Source: Gordius sp. MW1 (Eukaryota > Nematomorpha > Gordioida > Gordea > Gordiidae). From it: a stretch of 64,000 nucleotides of DNA. Shown here piece by piece: positions 15,001 through 26,765 of this stretch. Below the pieces are notes generated by a model. The model saw only the letters and a program-made list of their open reading frames with translations, was not told where the DNA came from and did not search any database. Made by a program: the position numbers and the translations under genes. Positions within the stretch are counted from its first letter, which is position 1. Each line of letters begins with the position of its first letter. The stretch spans positions 17,568,221-17,632,220 of the forward strand of contig OZ038527.1 of NCBI GenBank assembly GCA_964036665.1. Direction: 5' to 3'.

Positions 15001-18000
15001 ATTAATTGTAAGTTCTATATTATTATTGAGGTTATTTGTACAATTTGAAGATTAATATAACAGAATACGTTTAAAATGTACCTAAATTTTTTCTTTGATT
15101 TTTTATCCTGACTTATACTGTAATGACGATAAATTATTTTACAGATTAATACTGAGCGGTACACCCATCCAAAATAACGTGGTTGAATTATGGTCTCTGT
15201 TCGACTTCCTCATGCCCGGCTACCTGGGTACTGAAAAACAATTTAACGCCCGCTACTCAAAACCCATATCTCTGAGCCGCGACGCAAAGCATCAATCCAA
15301 AGAATTAGAATCTGGTATCAAGCGATTGCCATGTTTTTGACGTTTTTCAAATTTTAAATTAGTTAAAATTCGTGGCGAAAATATAAAAAAATTATATTGT
15401 TAGCTGTATTTTTTTGTATATTAGTTAGAAAGCTCACCATTTTATTTTTTGAAAGATAATCTTTATTAACCCACTCTTTATAATTTGATGGAGCATTATA
15501 GACTTGCAATTATTAGTGGCACTTGTATCTGATATGCATATAACTAAGGGATAAATGAAGTGGAATAGGGTTTATTGGCCTTTAATTGACAGAAAAAAAT
15601 GCAGATGTTTGTACATTATAATATCCAAATAAAAAATTATCTAAAATTTAAATGATTGTGTCAACAGATCATATTAAGCATTATACTAGGTCGATTTTGC
15701 GACCCCTATTGGTTTTCCTTAAAATTTATTTCCTAAAGTAGCCTGTGTTTTGATTATAAATCTGAATCAAAATACAGAAGTTATCACTATTTTTCAAGCA
15801 AACGACATTATGATAATTTAAATAACGCTAGGTTAAGGTATAAGAAAACTTCCGTTCTGTTAGAGCACACGCTCGTTGAAAGGCCGCATTATTAAACTAA
15901 TATTCCCATGCAATTTTAACACCTAAATTTATGCTTTGTTATGGCAGCTGTGGTGGCTTTGGGTAATTTGCACAAACAAGTTCTGCCTTTCGTAATGCGT
16001 CGCACCAAAGATCAAGTGCTTTCCGATTTGCCCCCCAAAACAATTCAAGATTACGCCTGCACCCTAACCTGGCTCCAAGCCGATCTTTATCGCGATTACG
16101 TGCTAACAACTAAACAATCTCACCACCACCAACAACTTAATGACGATCTTATTAGCAAAGATAACCATACTACCCCCATACACACGTTTAAAGCTCTGAA
16201 TTATTTGCGCAAAATATGCAATCACCCCGCCTTGGTTTTGGACCATAACCATCCCAGATGGTCGCGATTGGTGCAGCGCTACGTGGAATGGAGTGCTTCG
16301 AATGGGCATGACTATTTGGGAATGAACTCGCGAACGGGAAAGAAGGGGCAGGACATTATTGATAAGAGCACTCTGTTTCGTGACCCTAGGTTGTCGGGAA
16401 AGCTAATGGCACTCGTTGATTTACTTAGAGTATGTGGCTTTTAGTTGTTAAGCCATTCTTAGTTTTTTTGCCATTAGTTAGTATGTTGAAGTGTTTTGCG
16501 TTGTATAAATAATAAAGTAGTTTATAATGAATCTACGTAATTCCTTATATTATGTTAGCATAGCCATCAGTATGATCTTTGAATATGTTTATGCATAATA
16601 AAGTTTATACAATTAATTTAAAATAAATATTTGAAGCATTATTTTGTGAAAATATTGACTTGAGGCTTAAATTATAATTGATTAATGAGACATGTTTTTC
16701 GAAATAATTGTTATGGAATAATTTTATGCTGTCTTAAATTTCATTGTTCCAAGATTTACTTTTAATGCCAATTTTCTATTGATTTTATGATCGCGTTACT
16801 TATACAAATATAAAGTATTTGAGTTTCTGGGTTGGTTTGAAAATTTTAGTTGAGTTAGCAAATTTTAACTTTGCTGTCCCCTTTTTTGAAAATAATAAAA
16901 TATAATGGTAATTATATGTTTAAAAAATTAAAATCTAAAACTTTTTTGTGCAAATAACTATGTTTCATGAATAATTTTGTTTATTTAATCGCTGCCTATC
17001 TCGCAGGAATGCAACATTATAACGTTCAAAAGCGAAGATGTGGACGACATGGCAGATATTGTGAGCAAGCCATCAACGGCAAAAGATCCCGAATTTGTTG
17101 GCGATGCTTTGCGCCACAGGGCTCTTATTTTCTTCCAAATCGTGGATACCCTAGAAATGACTGCCAATTTTTTAAAAACCACATTTCCCGCCGTTAAATT
17201 TCTAACGCTACAAGTAGGTATTTGCCTATATAGCGAAATGGCGAAAATATCTCTCGTGTTAGTTCGAAATAAACTTGATTTTGGTATAATTATCTAGGCT
17301 GAATCCAGTTTAATTTTAGTGCGAAATAATATTTGGTATCGTTAAGCCTTGGTATGACGTGAGGTCTAGTTTTAAAATTATGTGAACTAAAAAGAGCGAA
17401 GGCCAATTATTTGAGTAATTATAAATTATCTGAAACTATAATTATTGCTATGACGAATTTAATGAAATTATAATTGCTATATGCACAAGGACCTTTGGAG
17501 CTGGCTATAAATACGCTTACCTAAGGAATGGGACATCCATGTCATAAAATTAAATCAGCTACTTAGGATTTAAAGCTTTCGTAATTTCTATTATATTAGA
17601 GAAACATTGATTTATCTCAAGCTTATAAATTTATTTTATACAATTTTATTCAAAAATTTTATTAATATTTCTACAAGTTTTTCTCTTTTTTCTAATGATT
17701 TTAAAGGGTTCCATAGCGGCTAACGAACGCCACGAAACAGTCAAACAGTTTAACGATAACGCGAGGCTAGAATCCAGGGTCGAAGAGGGGAGTAAGTGCG
17801 ATTTGCTTTTGCTCACCACGCGGGTCGGTGGCTTGGGCCTCAACTTAACCGGTGCTGATACCGTGATATTTTTTGAGCACGATTGGAATCCCATGAAAGA
17901 TTTGCAGGTTTTTTATATTTATTTTGGCAGCTCCTTTTATATCGCAGGATTATAAAACACAACTTTTTCTGGTTTTAAAGGAAAAAAATTATTTCAAGCA

Positions 18001-18748
18001 TAGATTTTTTCTTAGATTTCAATTTTTTATAACGAGGATCATGTTTAAATTTGAGTTATTATAATTTATAAGTCCCTATCTATTCAAAAGTAACCTCATC
18101 AACTTGTATAAATTATTATATTTGCACTTGACACTGCAGGCCATGGATCGTGCGCATAGGATAGGACAAAAGAGGACGGTTAACGTTTATCGACTTATCA
18201 CAATGGACACTTTGGAAGAGAAAATTATGAGGTTAGTTATATAAGCACCCTTTGATCATATTTAGCTATATAGGATGTTAAACGCAAGGGATTTCTATAG
18301 ATGTTTTTTTACGCTGCAAAATTATACTTGTGGTCGCTTGTTTATTGTAATAAATGTGTTAAATGATGTTATAAGTTGATTCCAAATCTTTGACGGTTTT
18401 TAATATTTTTTAAATTCATTTCTTACGAAATCATATTACTAAATAGATTTTTTGGGTCTTGATTTAATAAATTTTTATGTTAGCTTGCAAAAGTTCAAGA
18501 TTGGCGTTGCTAATGCAGTCATTGACGCGGAAAATTCAAATTACTCCAAAGTTAGCGAGGCGTGTGATAATGTCCTAGACCTTTTCCCCGCTTCTCAAAA
18601 TGACATAAAATCTCAGGAACAGAAATCTAAACGCATTAAAAGTTCAAAATCATTATACGATTGCCCGACCGAAATTGATTATATTGATGACGGGCAGTAT
18701 GAAGAAGAATTTGATTTAACGCGCTTTATGGCCGCAATTGACAAATGA
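1..18748 (+). CDS. BTAF1: TATA-binding-protein-associated factor 172 (BTAF1/Mot1), 3' twenty exons, 5'-partial
   Basis: BTAF1/Mot1 is a nuclear SWI2/SNF2 ATPase that removes TBP from promoters. Exons read by protein similarity and GT-AG sites: 1-57, 844-1089, 1686-1835, 2403-2657, 3159-3266, 5170-5492, 6115-6283, 6741-6927, 7487-8188, 8432-8599, 8823-9401, 12447-12583, 13428-13683, 14246-14645, 15145-15314, 15948-16429, 17007-17213, 17707-17907, 18140-18231, 18484-18748. Phases agree at every junction and the sum is 1717 codons plus TGA. The first twelve exons give the HEAT-repeat arm (for example WEIRHGG near 1020). Exon 13 starts the ATPase core ([12 protein letters not shown]); CDDMGLGKT (Walker A) is split by intron 13; LDEGHIIKN is the Mot1-type DEGH box; then [21 protein letters not shown] and [11 protein letters not shown] (motifs III, V, VI). 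The tail [11 protein letters not shown] matches the family end. The 5' exons, roughly the first 330 residues of the human protein, lie outside the window. The ends of exons 2 and 3 (1089, 1835) are the least certain. Confidence 0.95.
3589..4917. mobile_element. PIF/Harbinger-like DNA transposon remnant with MADF-like coding trace, in BTAF1 intron 5
   Basis: The ends are inverted: left GGGTGCGTC..TTAAAACGCGATT and right the complement of GGCTCCGTCGTCTTAATACGCGATT. Both sides are flanked by TTA (3586-3588 and 4918-4920), the TWA target duplication of PIF/Harbinger elements. Inside, about 3925-4185 on the plus strand reads [15 protein letters not shown] and ends [17 protein letters not shown], which resembles the MADF and BESS regions of the Myb/MADF partner protein of this superfamily. 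That frame carries an internal stop and there is no DDE transposase. At 1329 bp it is an internally deleted, non-autonomous copy. Superfamily assignment is by TSD and MADF resemblance, not by a transposase. Confidence 0.65.
5579..5709. repeat. GGCCCGGGC-rich hAT-type terminal fragment in BTAF1 intron 6
   Basis: A short, strongly GC-rich patch in AT-rich intron DNA contains several GCCCGGGC words and ends CTGCAGGTCTCTA, a terminus seen again near 34100, 40490 and 52760. A weaker companion patch (GGGCCCGAACCC, then CCCGTCCAGCCCG) lies at 5840-5905. I read it as a terminal fragment of a non-autonomous hAT-like family. No clean pair of ends was found at this site. Confidence 0.5.
9544..12253. mobile_element. 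DNA transposon with ~785 bp terminal inverted repeats, in BTAF1 intron 11; superfamily not assigned
   Basis: The left arm 9544-~10325 is repeated in inverse orientation at ~11475-12253. Both begin with GGACATTCCATGTCAAATCG (right arm read on the minus strand) and share the same succession of motifs, including a long homopolymer: C-run at 10123-10137, G-run at 11659-11674. The 1.15 kb between the arms carries one minus-strand reading frame (see next entry). The arms differ at scattered positions, so this is not a recent palindrome or assembly fold-back. The flanks CATAT and CATTT are only a weak candidate target duplication. The insertion lies wholly inside an intron, with intact exons on both sides. 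Confidence 0.8.
10579..11184 (-). CDS. N-terminal part of an element-encoded protein of unassigned family (CCNP..CxxCRK)
   Basis: This is the only sizeable frame inside the long-inverted-repeat element, ~200 residues from [13 protein letters not shown]. Visible features are an N-terminal cysteine-rich patch (RCCNP, then KICTPCRK, a possible zinc-binding unit), an acidic and proline-rich linker, and a basic C-terminal half with [20 protein letters not shown] and [17 protein letters not shown]. Just past the end, in another frame at ~10440-10575, comes [20 protein letters not shown], which continues the same protein; a single-base frameshift near 10577 separates them. The reading then stops inside the left inverted repeat, so a catalytic region is absent. 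It recalls long, unnamed proteins seen in invertebrate repeats, but I cannot name the superfamily. Confidence 0.6.
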   Translation of the reverse strand: MEAIKYRSRCCNPLGIHGKKVKGIRKVSAWMNLNPDYKICTPCRKLQKARANHQPEQSSIMEPHSPEENIPMEHDSTRIEALNESIPLIGVSPIKIKRLQEKRYPQKKLANISNAIASTLNVALDSEIADQDLEILKGMKENFSLLNKSDKYRLLTLLPDSWTAKKIKDYFSVTYYMAKLAKKLKKDKGILSTPNLKLGKP

Positions 18749-18758
18749 GGACACTTTT

Positions 18759-18764
18759 AATAAA
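18759..18764 (+). terminator. polyadenylation signal of BTAF1
   Basis: An AATAAA hexamer sits 11 bp after the BTAF1 stop codon. A second AATAAA lies near 18856. The first would give a 3' UTR of only a few tens of bases. Confidence 0.5.
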
Positions 18765-19019
18765 GGAGATTACTCTCATTCAATGCACGCATAATTCATT
18801 TGTTCAACTATTGAATCATGAACGTTTTTGTATTTTATATAGTTGTATTTATGTTGAATAAATATCTTTATCCTAAATATTATATCTTTGTTGGACATTT
18901 TTTCTTATTCTTTTCCATCAATGTGTTATTTTTTGCTTTACTGGTATTTATTCACTTACTTGTTAGGTGGTTCGTACTAAAATACGGTGATTCGCATTAT
19001 TAAGAGATACTTTAAAGTC

Positions 19020-21096
19020 TAGATTATAAAAAAATATTAGAAGTTGCGGTGGTTTTATTTGATTATTTTATAAAATGTTTGTTGATATATGTCTGTAATA
19101 AAAATTTGAATCGCCAATTATTATATTTATATAAAAAGAGCGCTCTATCAACTAAATGTCTTTGCCTTTTATAGGCCAAGAACCACCCAAATTATAAGAT
19201 TTATTAGTAAAAAAATTGCGATTGATAATGAAAATGTCAGGAAGAGAGAGATCATTTACCTCCCTGTTAAAAAGTCAGCCTCTTTTCTCCATAACTCTTA
19301 GAAAAGGGCCAAATTATAGGGATAAGCCTTGTATTTTTAACGAATCTGAAATAAATTTTAAATTAAAGGGGCAAACAAATAAATGCATGTAAATCCCAAT
19401 TAAGAAGGCCTTTAATTCATGGAAAGAAAGAGGACCCCTTAGAACGCATTCGACCTTTAAGGAGAGGAAGGGTCTGACGGTTCAAATATGAAAATATTTT
19501 ATCTTATTTGAAGAACTGAGTGTCTGGTGGCGTTGTGCAATTTTTTAAGGTTATTGTCCGATGCATGTAATTAATTTACCATTCAAGTTTCGTTTATAAA
19601 AGATCTTAGGTTGTAATGTTATTGTATGTCAACTTCAAAACTTGCCATATATTAGCAAAGATAATTAAAATGTTTTGTAGATGGCAGTAAATGAATTGGT
19701 AATTTTATGAAATATATTAGCGAATTTACCTAAATCCTAAATTGTTTTTGCATTATACAATAGTAGAATATTTGAAAGAATTTTAGAAAGATAATAATCT
19801 AATACTCTTAGAACAACATTTTGTATAATTTGTGACTTATTTTTAAATAAACGCATTTACTGGAATAGTATAAATGAAGTTACAAAGTATAATTTATCAA
19901 CTTAATGATGAAAAAATCCTTGCTCTCTCATTAATGATGCTGAAACAAATATGGGCCTAAACATCTGATTATATCATTTTCCCACTTCTTATATTTCACA
20001 AAATTTCAGCACTTGCAAACCTCCTCGTGCTTCTATCGATGGCCTCTTCGGCCTAGCCTATTAAAAATCGAGAATTTAACAAATATGAGAAAATGGTCAA
20101 TTGTTTTAGTTTGTTATATACGATCAGCTTTAATATAGTCACTGTATCTACTATAAACAAGCAAATGTCTGGAGTTGTCAAAGTTCCTTAAAAATCCCTT
20201 TTAAGTGAAGTAAGCTTATGATGAGGTTTAGCAAAATAACATCTATATTTTAAGCTCTATAATTTTCAATGGTTCTTTTTCAAAAAATTAAATGCGTTTT
20301 CGCATAATATGCGTCAAAAATATTTTGTCTAAATAATTAGATTTTCAACAGATTCAGGCGCAACTATACTTAATGTCGTTGCCCACGCATACTAGAGCGA
20401 TATTATGGTTTTCATAGATAGGGGCAGGTGTGAACCCTTGCCCCATAAAATTTCAGCGATTAAAGAAAGGATAGCTTATTCTTTGGAGTAAGCTTTCCAC
20501 CACACAACTATATCTGAAATCACTAAATTGTGGTAAGAATCATTCTTAAAATATTTTATTTATTTGACTTGAAATTCTACCGTGAAATTAATATTAAAAA
20601 CTCTATATATTTATCGCCCATCATTTATTATCAATAAATTGATTACAAGTATTTCAAATATATTTGACAAAATACACATTTGCCCCAAATTAATTTAGTT
20701 CTATCTTACTTTTCAATTAAGTACAAAAATGTAAGCAATCCTTGTCTGTGACAAGCTACAGTTTCTATGTTAAGGAACATTAGAATACCCTATCTGTATA
20801 TCAATGTTTGCATATAATTGCTTAGAATTATTAGGTTAAACAGGGTAATACTGCACATGTGATGCCATACAATTGGCCCACTCGTCCTTAAATAGTTTTA
20901 ACTGCCATGAGTAAGGGAAAAATAAATCGAGACGCGTTTTTCACCAAATCCTTTGATATTAAGGGTATACCTTGTATGTTCTTTTTAATAGCTTACGCCT
21001 AATAATCCCCGTTAATTTCACTACCTACTAACTTTATGAGCTCTTGAGCATCTTTAAAAAACATAACATTCACACATATAATCAGCTTGCCATCAT
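19020..21096. other. intergenic DNA between BTAF1 and LACTB, nothing recognised
   Basis: AT-rich sequence with frequent stops on both strands. No gene, no inverted repeat and no GC-rich transposon end was recognised. It should contain the LACTB promoter and possibly an unrecognised upstream LACTB exon for a transit peptide. Confidence 0.4.
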
Positions 21097-24000
21097 ATGA
21101 TTTTGGAAAAATTTAAATTATTTTGTAAACTATCAGCGGCTTCTTTATTTCTTGATGCTGATCAGTCCGTTAAACATGAAAAAACTTACAACCTTAGTGA
21201 ATCAACTAAACAAGCCGAAGAAATTGTTTTAAGGTTAAGAGTAAGGTAGATCAACTCGATAATATGTTTAGGAACAATATGGAATTCCAGGCATTGTATT
21301 AGGAATTAATGTTAACGGAGTAAATATTTTAGTAAAGGGTTATGGATATTCCGATGTTGAAAATTTAGTGAAATGCAATTCGCAAACTGTGATGAGAATA
21401 GCAAGTATTAGCAAACCAATCACCATGACAATCTTAGCAAAATTACTAGAATTGAAATCTTTATCCCTTGATGTACCAATAGGTTCTTACTTAACAAAAT
21501 TCCCTCAAAAATATTTTGACAATGACATGGTATATTAATTTTGATTATCATTATTTTTAAAGGTAAGTATAAATCTAAGAAATATTGTTTCACATTTAAG
21601 TGGTATCCGGCATTATGATAAAGAATGTAGAGAAATCAAAGTTGCAGTAGAACCAAATAAAGTTAAGCAAACATTAGTGTATTAACATTTTATAGAAAGA
21701 TTCTTCAAAAAAAGAAACTCCTAAAGAATTTGACTTTGCAGAATATTATTTGACATCACCTTATGCTTCTGTAGATGAGGCGATAAATATCTTTGCTAAT
21801 GATCCACTATGTGTAAAACCAGGTATAATTCTTTGATTCTAAAAGATTTTGTCAGATTGTTATTAATTTTTAATAAATTGTATTAACTCTTATAATTAAC
21901 ATACTTTTTTATAAATTAAACCAGATCAATGCATAATAAAAAATAGTGTTGATTGTTGTTACTTGGTACATTTGCCTTAAAACATTGACCAAAGTTTAGG
22001 CTTATTAAATTTTATGTGTATATTGTACTCACCATTTTCATGTAATATGCATCAGAGGTCAGATTTGTTTGGAATTTTATGCCCCGACCCGGTCCGTTTA
22101 ATCTCATTGGCCGCCCGAGCCCGCCCAAACCCTTCTAGGTGTCCGCCCAGGCCCGCCCGATACATTAGAGCTGCCCAAAATGCCCGGCCCGAATATTAAA
22201 TTTGCCTGTTAGGCCCGAAATTTTGCGATCTCAAATTCTTTCAACCACTATTAAAAAATAAGCATTAAATTGATGGCATATTGAATAAAACAAATATAGC
22301 AATATTTTAGTATCCCGGACAAAATCAAATTTTCTATATTATCTAAAAGTCGAATGATTTTTCTAAAAGAAACTTTTGATTTTTAATTTCAATCCTAATA
22401 GGTCAAAAAGCGTAGTAATTTGGCCAGAGTTTCTTTAAATATTGTTATCACTGGCAAAACTGCTCTATGTCACAATATTTTAATATATTAATTGCTAATG
22501 CATTCAGGTACAAACATGTTAGAACGTTTAAAAATATAACAGCAAAATATTCATGGGCGTACCCGGCTGCCCCCCCCCTCTAATTTACTAGAAAAAATAA
22601 TTTAATGCATTAACATTGAGTAATTAAAAAAAATTATGTTTTGCCCCCCTCTAAATGAACTTTTAAACGTTTTGCCCCCCCCCCAATTCAAAACTTGGGT
22701 ACGCCCATGAATATTAATTAAATGCAGCCGATGTCCATAAATGTATTTATGTAGCAATTTCTTAATTAAGTTTAAAATATCTATATTTTGTAAAAAATTT
22801 TACAATAAACAAAATTATACTCCCCTTTTGGGTTAACCCATTTAAGCCCCTACCCTATAAATAAACTTCTTAATGAATAAAATTAGTCAATCTGTGCTCT
22901 TAGAACTTACTTTTTTGATTAAGAAACAACTATTTGTCAATAGAATTTAAATGTAATTTATGGAAAAAGATATTAATTTAAAGCAAAAAAAGAAAGGTAT
23001 AGAAAGAAATAAAATAACTAATAGCTTAGCGATAGCAACGAATGATAAGGGAATAATAAAGGCAAATTGGGGAAGCTTTGTTAAACCAAATAAGATTTCT
23101 TAAAAAAATTAAATGATATTAGAATGAAATTCAACACTTGCATACATTGTGTCAATTTGGGCATGACGCTTTTGTATTATGTGAATTAGGAACAATGAAA
23201 GGGATACATAAATATTAATATTTCAATCCTTTCCATGAACGTAGCTAAGCTAGGTATAGGGATTGATGGAAATAGGGTGGTTCGTTCGGGCAAAAATTAT
23301 AGAAATAACTTGGGGACGGATGGTGAAATCAAGTTTCTTAACACCTTAACCATTTTCATATAAAATCAAATAAAATAGTAACGAAATAATATATTATCTA
23401 AAAAATTTCATTAAGCCCGAATCGCCCGAATCCTATCATCGTGTCCGGCCGGGCCCGTCCGAAAATAAAAATTTAGGACAGTTGTCCGGCCCGGCAATCT
23501 GGTCTATGATATGCATAAACACTTTATCAAGGTAGGGAATTTGTTTCATAGTTTTTATAAAAAATTTTATTTAAGTTGTGCCAACGTTTATGTGGCACCT
23601 AATTTAGTCCATTTTTTAGCTGCTTCAAATCTTAAATTCTTCAAAAATTTATTTCCTTTAGGACTTTTATACACACGTTTTACATTAAATTGTGAAGATT
23701 TATTATATCAACAACAAAAATTAGGATCCAAATTTTTGTATACAACCCACGGTTGGACCCTTATATCCGGCGCGATAGAATACGCTACCAAGGAACCGTT
23801 CGTTAAAACGTTAAAACAATTTTTCCAATGCTTAGGCATGGATTCAACGTACCTCGACGAAAACTCTCCCCTCATCTCTAATCGATCTAGGTGTTTAAAT
23901 AAATACACTACCATTATACTCCATCATAGGCGTAACTAGGGTGCCCTATCAACTCGCCGAAAACCATCTCGCCGAATTTAATGTCCCCCGGTTAAAACAG

Positions 24001-26765
24001 GTCCCCTAATTCCTAAAATCGTCCCCCATTCAACCAATCACAAAATTAGGGGACCTTTTTTAACCGGGGGACATTAAATTCGGCGAGATGGTTTTCGGCA
24101 AGTTGACGGGCCACCGCGTAACTGGGAGGGGGGGGGGTATAAAATTTTGGTTAAATTTTTTTTGTAGCTATTTTTTTGGATAAAAATGTTTTTTTTCCCT
24201 AAAAGTTTAAAGTGACAATATCGTAAAAATAATTAAACACCAAAAGTAAAATTCCAACAAATATTATTTTTTATTAAATATACAATATAAAAATTATATA
24301 ATTTGTTAATCATGTGAGGGATACTAACCCGAAAACCACCCCCTCCCTAAACAAATAATTAAAACAGGGTATTTTCAAAAAGGGCGGTTGAAATATTTGA
24401 ATTTTTGATAAATCCATTGCAAATTTTTTTAAACGTTTGGATTATATGTGCGATTAACTATATTTTGATCTGAATAACTAACGCAAAGTTAACAACCCAT
24501 ATGCGTCATACAAACGTAATTAAAATTAGGGTGGAAACTTCAAAACCTTTTTTAATGGGAAACACATCAACATTCATTGAGTTACTAAAGACTTTGCCTA
24601 AATTCCTTCAAACTTGTCCTCATAAAGGTCCGACCCTTCCGTTTTAGTGTTAAGCTTCAGATAATAATTTAATTAGCAATCAAATTTTTGGGGCGAGGGA
24701 ATGGGGTTGATCCAAAAAATGCTTACATTTTTTTTATAAAAAATTAAGGGGGGGGGGACCCCTGGACCCATTTAATTTTCTATGTAAAGCTTCAATCTCA
24801 GACTCTTTTCCTCGTAACAAAGGACTTAATGGTTAGTTTGGGAAGCATTGATACCATTTATTACTTACGATGTCTTAACCTTAAGTAGCCGTTACCTAAC
24901 GCATTTTATACTTAGTATTAGTATTTATTACTTAACACGGACACGACAGTTTTTCTCTGAAGGGAGAAGGAAGTGGCTTAGGAATTGCATAACAAATAGT
25001 ATATAGGGGAGACCGGGAACTAAATAGCCATAAAAAATTTAATCACATTAAAAAAACTACGTTTTTTAAACAATTTTATAATTTATTTCTACGATGGGAT
25101 CAAAAATTTAAAAAAATGCTTATTTTGACGTATTTTGTCTTTTATATTTCATGTTTTTAAATTATATTAAAGGCAACGGATTTTTAACAAATAAACTTGA
25201 AAAAAAAGAAGAAGAAAAATTGAGAAAAAATGCTTATAGTTCTTCTTGGCGTTTATATAAAAAAAGCCTAGAAATTTTAAAAGTGCCCGGAGCTAGTTAT
25301 AGCCCTGTTCAGGGGTTACTTTTTATTACATTGTCAATATGTTACATATTTTTTGACTCAAATCAATGAAAAGATTGTTTTATTATGAAAACTATATAAA
25401 ATGTAAAGGTTATATGGTTATTTTTACATTTTTTATTAATATAAAATGGGTCAAAATGTTGTTTATACCTAATGATAAAATAAATATATGGTTTAAATTT
25501 AATCTTTTTATCACTATTAATAATTAAAACTAAGTGAAAACATAGGAGTAATTTCGGTCTACAACTAGCTCCGGTCTCCCCTAAATTTTAATAACTTGTT
25601 TTTCATTAAACTCTTGGTATTTATTTACTATTAATTTATATATATATCCTTAGAAATTGTAAAATTGATAAAAAAAAAAAATATGATAAAATAGGTTTGT
25701 TATTTACGGATTTGCAGATATTACGTGAGGGAAGGAGTTACAAAAGATTCATCGAATTACGTAATAAAAAATTGTAAATACGTCGACAACTCATATAAAT
25801 GGGCGGGCGGAGGGATTTTATCTACGGTGCCGGATTTGATAACTTTTGGGCTAACCATGTTGTACAGTTACCAAAATTGTAATGACCCCACACGAGTAAG
25901 CTATTTTGAAATGAAAATTTTGAACATCTAAACATTTTACAAAAATCTGTCCAAATTTAAATATGTGTGATTTATGCTTGAGCTATATCTTTAACACTAG
26001 CAAGTGGATCGCCCTGTCAATGGAGTTTCTTTATATATTACCCACAGAATAATTTGGTTAGCCAAATACAAATTTAACCTTATTTCTTTTAAAATCTCAG
26101 GCAAAAAAGCTATGTAAATTTATAAGGACTTTTAATAAATTCATCACGAAATAAAAATTAATAATTAGTAAATCATGAATTACACATTAATAAATTTATA
26201 ACATTTAATCTATTTAATGGTGCATGTAAAGGGGGAGGGGGGCGGAACATCATAAGTTCTATTAATATATTTTGCATATCCCCAACAGAATGCCGAGGGT
26301 CAGACGCCTAGTGGTTACTTGGATTGCAAAACCGTGGCTCAACTGTGGACACCTGTCGTGAAGACGTCTTATAAATCACCTTACGTTTCACACTACGGTA
26401 TGGGTTGGTTCGTGTATAATCCCAAACCCAATCACCCAAATAGTATCGAAGATGAAAAAGGAGGGGATAAAATCAAAACTCCTGCCCTGTACGATTGTCA
26501 GAGCTGTGCGCCAAAAAAATTCGATTGTTTTCATCACTCGGGTGGCGCCGTTGGGGCTAGTAGTATTCTGGCTATTTTTACAAAACCTCCTCCAAATAAT
26601 ACTGCTTCTGTTACCTTGAATCATGATGATTCTACTGATTTGCAAGGCAAAAGCGTGGCTGGTCCTGGGGTAGAAGGGGTCGTCGTTTGTCTATTAACCA
26701 ATCTGCAGGGAGTTAGTTTGAGCAAAGCAGCCTTTGATATTGGAAAGTTGTTTGTCAATCAATGA
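21097..26765 (+). CDS. LACTB: serine beta-lactamase-like protein LACTB, mitochondrial, seven exons
   Basis: LACTB is a serine peptidase/esterase-like relative of class C beta-lactamases that forms filaments in the mitochondrial intermembrane space. Exons: 21097-21240, 21272-21529, 21563-21661, 21696-21822, 23725-23890, 25718-25895, 26289-26765; total 1449 nt, 482 residues. The first three introns are 31, 33 and 34 bp; the last three are 1.9, 1.8 and 0.4 kb and hold transposons. Seen: the catalytic SISK (SxxK) at residues 93-96 in MRIASISKPITM, HLSGIRHYD, the family stretch YVDNSYKWAGGG, and HHSGGAVGAS (the KTG-equivalent box) at ~406. The human protein is 547 residues; the shortage is N-terminal. 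The chosen ATG gives MILEKFKLFCKLSAASLF, weakly hydrophobic and not a convincing transit peptide, so an upstream exon may exist. Confidence 0.93.
22053..23508. mobile_element. non-autonomous hAT-like element with GC-rich ends, in LACTB intron 4
   Basis: Inverted ends CAGAGGTCAGATT and AATCTGGTCTATG are flanked on both sides by the exact 8-bp repeat ATATGCAT (22045-22052 and 23509-23516), the target-duplication length of hAT elements. Subterminal DNA is rich in GCCCGGCCC-type words (22080-22215 and 23415-23500), while the 1.2 kb middle is AT-rich with no transposase. A second element is nested at 22552-22709. Size 1456 bp. Confidence 0.7.
22552..22709. mobile_element. MITE with CATGGGCGTACCC termini, nested
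   Basis: The 158-bp element has inverted ends CATGGGCGTACCC and GGGTACGCCCATG, each followed inward by C-rich tracts. AATATT flanks both sides (22546-22551 and 22710-22715). Related copies lie at 47112-47258 and 48544-48680. No coding capacity. Confidence 0.65.
23938..24115. mobile_element. MITE with GAAAACCATCTCGCCGAA core, copy 1, in LACTB intron 5
   Basis: A near-palindromic 178-bp unit: the arm 23938-~23995 returns inverted at ~24055-24115, with the core GAAAACCATCTCGCCGAA identical in both arms, followed by a GTCCCC(C) motif. It is flanked by direct repeats GCGTAACT (23930-23937 and 24116-24123). It sits inside a longer G-rich repeat that resembles the CATAGGCGTA family. The only other copy in the window is at 39057-39203. 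Confidence 0.7.
25006..25581. mobile_element. MITE-like element with GGGGAGACCGG termini and TA flanks, in LACTB intron 5
   Basis: Inverted ends GGGGAGACCGGGAACTA and the complement of GGGGAGACCGGAGCTAG are each bordered by TA, the Tc1/mariner-type target. Within lies a 72-codon frame (25151-25369) with basic and glutamate-rich segments and no recognised family. Size 576 bp. Superfamily is inferred from the TA flanks only. Confidence 0.55.

Noticed and set aside
22014-22199. 61-codon frame rich in Pro and Arg in LACTB intron 4
   Set aside because: Produced by GCCCGG-type repeat words at the end of a non-autonomous element.
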